Assembly: GCA_003833135.1 (NCBI GenBank)
Contig: QZLH01000465.1
Location: 49,087-59,234, forward strand
Direction: 5' to 3'
Source of the DNA: Oehlia diaphana
Lineage: Eukaryota; Glomeromycota; Glomeromycetes; Glomerales; Glomeraceae
DNA: 10,148 bases
This document shows, one piece after another, positions 6,738-10,148 of the stretch. The notes beneath the pieces were generated by a model. It searched no databases, had not been told where the DNA came from, and saw nothing but the letters and a program-made list of their open reading frames with translations. The first letter of the stretch is position 1, and each line of letters begins with the position of its first letter. The position numbers and the translations under genes are program-made.

Positions 6738-6824
6738 TTAGAACTTAAATAATTCTTTTGCTTCAGGATTATTAATCCAATGTAAATTTCTTTTTTTAAC
6801 AATAAAATTATCATATTCAATTAA
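6738..6824 (-). CDS. Minus-strand terminal exon-like piece, unknown family
   Basis: TATGTTTTTTTTAG on the minus strand (AG at 6825-6826) looks like a splice acceptor. It is followed by a frame reading LIEYDNFIVKKRNLHWINN and PEAKELFKF to TAA 6738-6740. Without splicing, a TAG in the acceptor closes the frame, which supports an exon boundary there. The composition (Trp, His, Pro, charged residues) is strongly coding-like. A possible TACTAAC branch point lies about 60 bases further upstream, rather far. It may be the last exon of the minus-strand gene at 7039-7446, but I see no convincing donor to join them. Confidence 0.42.
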   Translation of the reverse strand, partial: LIEYDNFIVKKRNLHWINNPEAKELFKF

Positions 6825-6837
6825 CTAAAAAAAACAT

Positions 6838-6857
6838 ATCAAGAAGCATTTCTTGAT
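6838..6857. repeat. 8-bp hairpin with 4-base loop
   Basis: ATCAAGAA and TTCTTGAT flank GCAT. It lies just upstream, on the minus strand, of the exon-like piece at 6738-6824, within its putative intron. Confidence 0.7.
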
Positions 6858-7038
6858 TATAAATATCATAATTATAAAGTTAGTAGATATAACTGAACTA
6901 CAAATAGCTAATATTAATATATTACGCAAAAAGTAAGATTAATTACTTTTATATAATGATAATAACAAATAAATTTACATTTCCAATTAAAAAAAAAATT
7001 TATGAAATGACCAAGAGGAAATATATCCTATAAAAATT

Positions 7039-7446
7039 TTAAAAGAATCCATTTTTCATAAACTTTATGGCATTTTCAAAATATTTAGTGGCTAATAAAC
7101 CTTTGTAATATTTAACAAATATTTTTATTTTACATATTTCATGTTCGTATTTAAACAAAACTTCTTGTGATAATTCACGTAAATTATCAATGCTTAATAA
7201 ATCCTCCAATTTCAACTTTTTTTCCAGTAAAAATGGGATAGCTGCCATTTTTTTATTAAATAGATCTTTGATGTTAATTATATCTAGACATATATCTTCA
7301 AAAACTTTTATCTTTTGCATTATCTTTCATATTTTTATTTTCATTGACTATTTCTTTATTATGATAAGATAATGTTGTAGTATTACTTTTTGGTATAATT
7401 TCATTTTTGACTTTTTCTTCAACAATACCAACTTTTACTTTTCCTT
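7039..7446 (-). CDS. Minus-strand hypothetical protein, 5' end missing, probable one-base frameshift
   Basis: The 93-codon ORF starting at ATG 7318-7320 is the most protein-like of the window: helical, Leu/Lys/Glu-rich, with FLLEKKLKLEDLLSIDNL, RELSQEVLFKYEHEI and LATKYFENAIKFMKNGFF. The upstream frame (VKVGIVEEKVKNEIIPK and KEIVNENKNMKDNAKDKSF) ends in TGA at 7298-7300. Removing one T from the T5 run near 7304-7308 on the minus strand would join the two in phase. Upstream, a TACTAAC match (7466-7472) and TTGTTAAAG ending at 7444 resemble an intron 3' end, so 7443 is a likely exon start. The expected earlier exon would fall in the tandem array at 7570-8425, and none is visible. Amphipathic helices suggest a coiled-coil or helical bundle. 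Family not recognised. Confidence 0.5.
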
Positions 7447-7465
7447 TAACAAGAAAAAAAAATAT

Positions 7466-7472
7466 GTTAGTA
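7466..7472 (-). promoter_or_regulatory. Intron branch-point match (TACTAAC)
   Basis: On the minus strand TACTAAC stands about 21 bases before the AG at 7444-7445, with a T run between them. This is the spacing and layout of a fungal intron 3' end. The acceptor (AAAG) is less typical than TAG or CAG. Confidence 0.45.
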
Positions 7473-7569
7473 CAAGTAAAAATATAAATTATAATATAAT
7501 TTATACTAAATTTTAAATAGAAGAGATATTCACAGGTTAAAGGGGTACTATTGTCCAAATTTTAAAAAA

Positions 7570-8425
7570 TGCAAATTCCACATTTTCCTGAAAAATAGTG
7601 GGGAATTGTGGTAAATGCTGCATTACACTAAGCAATTTTTTGGAATAGCATTGTTACAACATTGTCCGATTTAGCAAATTTCATAAAAATTTAAAAAAAT
7701 GCTACATTATACCTCAAATGTAACATTTCGTAACATTGTTATAATATTGTCAAATTTTGCTTTTTTTTGTCAAATATTGTCAAATGGTACATTTTTATGA
7801 AAATTCTACCAATGTAATATCATTGTAATAATATTTCATAATATTATTATAAAATTGTCAATTAAAATTAAATTTTGCTTTTTTTTTGTTAAATATTCCA
7901 ATTTTCTTGCAAATAGTACATTCTTATGAAAATGCTACATTTTATCTCCAATGTGATATCATTATAACAACATTTTATAATATTGCTATAACATTGTCAA
8001 TTAAAATCAAATTTTGCTTTTTTTTGTCAAATGTTTTCAAATGGTGCATTTTTATGAAAATTCTGCATTTTACCACCAATGTAATATATTGTAATAATAT
8101 TTCGTAATATTATTATAAAATTGGCAATTAAAATCAATTTTGCATTTTTTTTTTAAATGTTCCAATATTCTTGCAAATGGTGTATTTTTATGAAAATACC
8201 ATATTTTATCTCTAATGTGATATTATTGTAACAATATTTTGTAATATTATTATAATATTGTTATATTTTTTTAGTCAAATATTACATTTTTTGTTAAAAT
8301 GTTATTTTTTTTGACACTTTTTTTGCAAAATGTACATTTGTTAATATTTACTAGAAAGATATAACATTTTATCAAAAAATTGGATCATTTACTAAAAAAA
8401 GATGTGACATTATTTACTGAATATT
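7570..8425. repeat. Tandem array with alternating unit types
   Basis: Units of about 128-136 bp follow one another. The anchor TTATGA, in context TACATTTTTATGAAAAT, falls at 7795, 7924, 8052 and 8188, with a more diverged unit before it (about 7660-7790) and degenerate sequence on both sides. Units 7795 and 8052 are preceded by TCAAATGGT(A/G)CATTT, units 7924 and 8188 by TCTTGCAAAT. The true period is therefore a dimer of about 257-264 bp. Each unit also holds ATTGTAATAATATTT and AATATTATTATAAAATTG, which are partly complementary, for example a 10-bp stem at 8229-8238 and 8254-8263. The right edge carries a 40-base repeat (8347 and 8387). Short ORFs inside are repeat translations, not genes. 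Confidence 0.85.
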
Positions 8426-8490
8426 GAATAATTGGTTTATAATAATCAGATAATTTCTCAAAAAAAAATAAATTATTTATTATGGTAAAT

Positions 8491-9129
8491 TTAAATGTGA
8501 AATCTTCTATTTAACATAAATTTCGCTGGAATAAATCTACCTAATATGTGATGAACTGGAATTATACTATCAACTGAAGAATTAAAAAACTCTTTTTTCC
8601 AAAATTTCAGATCATTTGTAAAATTATCAGAATTTTTGTTAGAAAAAAAAATTTGATGTTTGCGATTGTAACAGGTTTATACCAATTCACAAAAGTCAAG
8701 TAATGTTCTGTCAAACTATTTGGAAGATAAACTGTATGTTTGAAATAGAATTTTATCTAGCTGGGATATGTATCTATATCATTTTCATATTGTTCTATAA
8801 AATGCATTAAAATATAAGAGTTTTTAATATACCTTTTGGATAATATTAACTTAAAATATTCTGCACTGATATGTAATCTGCCATATTGTGTAATATTTCC
8901 AGTTACAGCAATGTAATTTTCAGTTGATGAAGAAGATCTAACTGTAGTCAGCTAAAATCATATTCTTATATTCTTTATAAGTGCGATTGTAGTAATTAAC
9001 TAGTAAATCCAAAATATCATCTAATAATATGACATTCAATTTTATTGAACGTAAAAGTTCTTCAGGATAATCTTTCTTTCCTGTTGCTCTACCAGAAATC
9101 AGCTTTTTGGATATATCTAAAAGAAGTGC
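8491..9129 (-). pseudogene. Decayed transposon-derived gene, C-terminal half
   Basis: On the minus strand, three frames carry one continuous protein-like sequence. 9129 to about 8941: LLLDISKKLISGRATGKKDY, then LDDILDLLVNYYN and RTYKEYKNM, ending at TAG 8938-8940. Next frame to about 8643: TGNITQYGRLHISAEYF, FIEQYENDIDTYPS, TAG at 8757-8759, then LPNSLTEHYLTFVNWYKP. Last frame: NDLKFWKKEFFNSS, IIPVHHILGRFIPAKF and NRRFHI before TAA 8491-8493. The shift at 8643-8651 is explained by one base missing in an A9 run. From memory, this order (YGR/FGR motif, DxYP, LPNGxxTHxLxFVxWYKP, LWxxxF, IIPVHxILxRFxPxx, terminal NRKFHL) marks the C-terminal part of a transposon-derived family common in Rhizophagus. 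Two frame changes and a nonsense codon make it non-functional. Confidence 0.82.
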
Positions 9130-9131
9130 TA

Positions 9132-9552
9132 CAGAAATGAATGATGTCAGGTCAGTGTCAGGTCAGCGTAATGAATATAGTATAAACCCTTATATGACAA
9201 TTTACTCAAGTGATAAATAAACATCTCGACTTATGTTTGGCCCAGCAGTTTGGCCAGGTGTCTATTTATCACCTGAGTATGCTTCATACCTTTTATGTTA
9301 CGAATATTACAGAAATGAGTGGTATCAAATTAGTGTGATGAATATAATATGAACTCCTATGTGACAGTTTAATATGAACTCCTATGTGACAGTTTATTCA
9401 AGTGATAAATAAACACCTCATCCTAAGCTCAGCCCAGCAGTTTGGCTGGGTATTTATTCATCACTTGAGTATACTTCATACTCTTTATGTTACACATCAC
9501 TAAATGTCACCATACTATACTCATCACCCTAACCTGACATCACTTCTTTCTG
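9132..9552. mobile_element. Compound MITE with terminal inverted repeats and TA duplications
   Basis: The element starts CAGAAATGAATGATGTCAGG and ends CCTGACATCACTTCTTTCTG. Including the flanking TA (9130-9131 and 9553-9554), the ends match at 20 of 23 positions, and similarity continues inward through GAATATAGTAT / ATACTATACTC. TA duplication with CAG...CTG ends fits a Tc1/mariner-type non-autonomous element. Inside are two hairpin modules: 9203-9223 with 9259-9279 (19 of 21), and 9396-9417 with about 9449-9470 (about 19 of 22), each around a CCCAGCAGTTTGG core. A second left end, TACAGAAATGAGTGGT, begins at 9308 where the right arm of the first module breaks off, so it is two copies fused head to tail. 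There is no ORF. It lies within the decayed gene 8491-9673. Confidence 0.85.
9346..9395. repeat. Exact 25-bp tandem duplication inside the MITE
   Basis: The 25 bases at 9346-9370 (AATATGAACTCCTATGTGAC then AGTTT) are repeated without change at 9371-9395. The identity shows that this duplication is younger than the divergence between the two MITE modules. Confidence 0.95.
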
Positions 9553-9554
9553 TA

Positions 9555-9673
9555 ATACCAGTCTAAAAATGCCTGTAATTCCTCACTTTCGAGAGATTCA
9601 TTTTCGTTATCATCAGTTATATCATCATCTAAACTAAGTATTTGAAAAATAACCTGATGATTTGGAGCTAACC
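9555..9673 (-). pseudogene. Upstream exon of the decayed transposon gene, cut by the MITE
   Basis: Minus-strand translation gives GLAPNHQVIFQILSLDDD, then an acidic stretch, then SLESEELQAFLDWY running into the MITE end. Read in the minus direction, the other side of the MITE resumes with LLLDISKKL, so the MITE sits inside the gene body. With one TA removed the frames differ by one base, so the gene also carries a small indel or was already decayed. TTTTTTGTAG just upstream (AG at 9674-9675) is a plausible splice acceptor, placing the palindromic minisatellite in the preceding intron. The acidic linker fits a region between a catalytic core, not in the window, and the C-terminal module. Confidence 0.72.
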
Positions 9674-9689
9674 CTACAAAAAATATATA

Positions 9690-10070
9690 TACAGTTAGTA
9701 TACTGTATTTTTATATTTTACGAAGTATTTTCACATATTGTATATATTCAGTATTCTGCACACCATATCATATATACAATTTGTGTACAGTATATTTTTT
9801 CAGTTTCACCTGTATATTTTATACTTGTAAACAGTAGAAAACCCGTATATTTTATACTTGTAAACAGTAGAAAACCCGTATATTTTATACTAATAAGCAG
9901 TATATTGTTCTATATTTTATATTGCGAACAATATACTTTTCCAGGATAAACCGTATATTTTATACTGATAAACAGTATTTTTCCAGTTTAAACTGCATAT
10001 TTTGTACTGATAAATAGCATATATTATTCAATTTAAATCGTATATTTATAGTTGTAAACAGAATTAAAAT
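9690..10070. repeat. Minisatellite with a palindromic core
   Basis: The core GTATATTTTATAC, a 5-bp stem with a 3-base loop, followed by (T/G)(G/A)TAAACAGTA recurs at 9812, 9845, 9878, 9953, 9995 (as GCATATTTTGTAC) and 10040, with spacings of 33, 33, 75 (two units), 42 and 45 bases. The 33-bp units at 9812 and 9845 are identical over their full length. Older, more diverged copies reach back to about 9690 (TACAGTTAGTATACTGTA). The open plus-strand frame over it only translates the repeat (YFILVNSRKPV twice). It lies upstream of the splice-acceptor-like site at 9674-9675 of the minus-strand pseudogene, so it may be intronic. Confidence 0.88.
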
Positions 10071-10148
10071 GCATTTATAATCAATAAAATTTTTATTAAA
10101 TAATATTAAATATACATATTTTTATAAATAATATAAATAAAAAACTAA
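10071..10148. other. AT-rich window end
   Basis: Only A/T low complexity with AATAAA-like words. No feature is supported. Confidence 0.6.

Noticed and set aside
7190..7372. 60-codon plus-strand ORF
   Set aside because: It is antisense to the more convincing minus-strand protein at 7039-7446 and is Phe/Ile/Ser-rich.
7886..8107. 73-codon plus-strand ORF
   Set aside because: It lies entirely in the tandem array and encodes the repeat unit twice (HSYENATFYLQCD and related).
7570..8425. CRISPR array
   Set aside because: Units are long, AT-rich and contiguous, with no short conserved repeats separated by unique spacers. The setting is eukaryotic.
9203..9470. tRNA or structured ncRNA from the strong stems
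   Set aside because: The stems are explained by the inverted-repeat structure of the MITE. No cloverleaf, T-loop or anticodon arm is visible.
9662..9949. 95-codon plus-strand ORF
   Set aside because: It is a translation of the palindromic minisatellite, with YFILVNSRKPV repeated.

Overview
The window is very AT-rich (by eye roughly a fifth to a quarter G+C). It is full of poly-A/poly-T runs and has no long intact gene. There is no rRNA, tRNA, CRISPR array, bacterial operon or ribosome-binding-site pattern. Short coding scraps, intron-like signals (pyrimidine-AG acceptors and one TACTAAC branch-point match), MITE-like elements and minisatellites point to a transposon-rich eukaryotic genome. 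The best clue to the organism is a decayed minus-strand gene at 8491-9673. Its C-terminal motifs (LPNSLTEHYLTFVNWYKP, IIPVHHILGRFIPAKF, terminal NRRFHI) resemble, from memory, a transposon-derived family that is highly multiplied in arbuscular mycorrhizal fungi such as Rhizophagus. I infer a Glomeromycotina fungus and could not check this by search.

Layout. 1-600: the window opens with a 97-bp sequence that recurs at 4736-4832, followed by an abrupt T34/A29 junction and AT filler. 602-664: a G+C-richer patch resembling, in inverted orientation, the direct repeats at 4876-4996. 879-1318: fragments of a decayed plus-strand coding sequence. 1883-3285: a run of coding-like fragments on the minus strand, broken by stops and frame changes and interleaved with a 13-bp inverted repeat, a GT-rich tract and a 16-bp palindrome. 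3371-3732: nested hairpins and a possible degraded pogo/Tigger-like short element. 3842-4008: AT tandem repeats. 4039-4194: a 52-codon plus-strand frame with internal stops. 5640-6557: a pyrimidine-rich leader, a well-placed ATG and several broken plus-strand coding pieces.

6738-7446: minus-strand exon-like pieces, including the most gene-like short ORF of the window (93 codons, 7039-7320). 7570-8425: a tandem array of about 128-136 bp units that alternate in two types, giving an approximately 260-bp higher-order repeat. 8491-9673: the recognisable decayed transposon gene, split by a compound MITE (9132-9552) with TA duplications, matching terminal inverted repeats and internal hairpins. 9690-10070: a minisatellite with a palindromic core, just upstream of a splice-acceptor-like site of that pseudogene.

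The pieces do not form a working pathway. The window reads as a graveyard of transposon and gene fragments in which later elements (MITE, tandem arrays) have inserted or expanded. The most useful observations are the hidden pseudogene, its MITE insertion and the two-type array.
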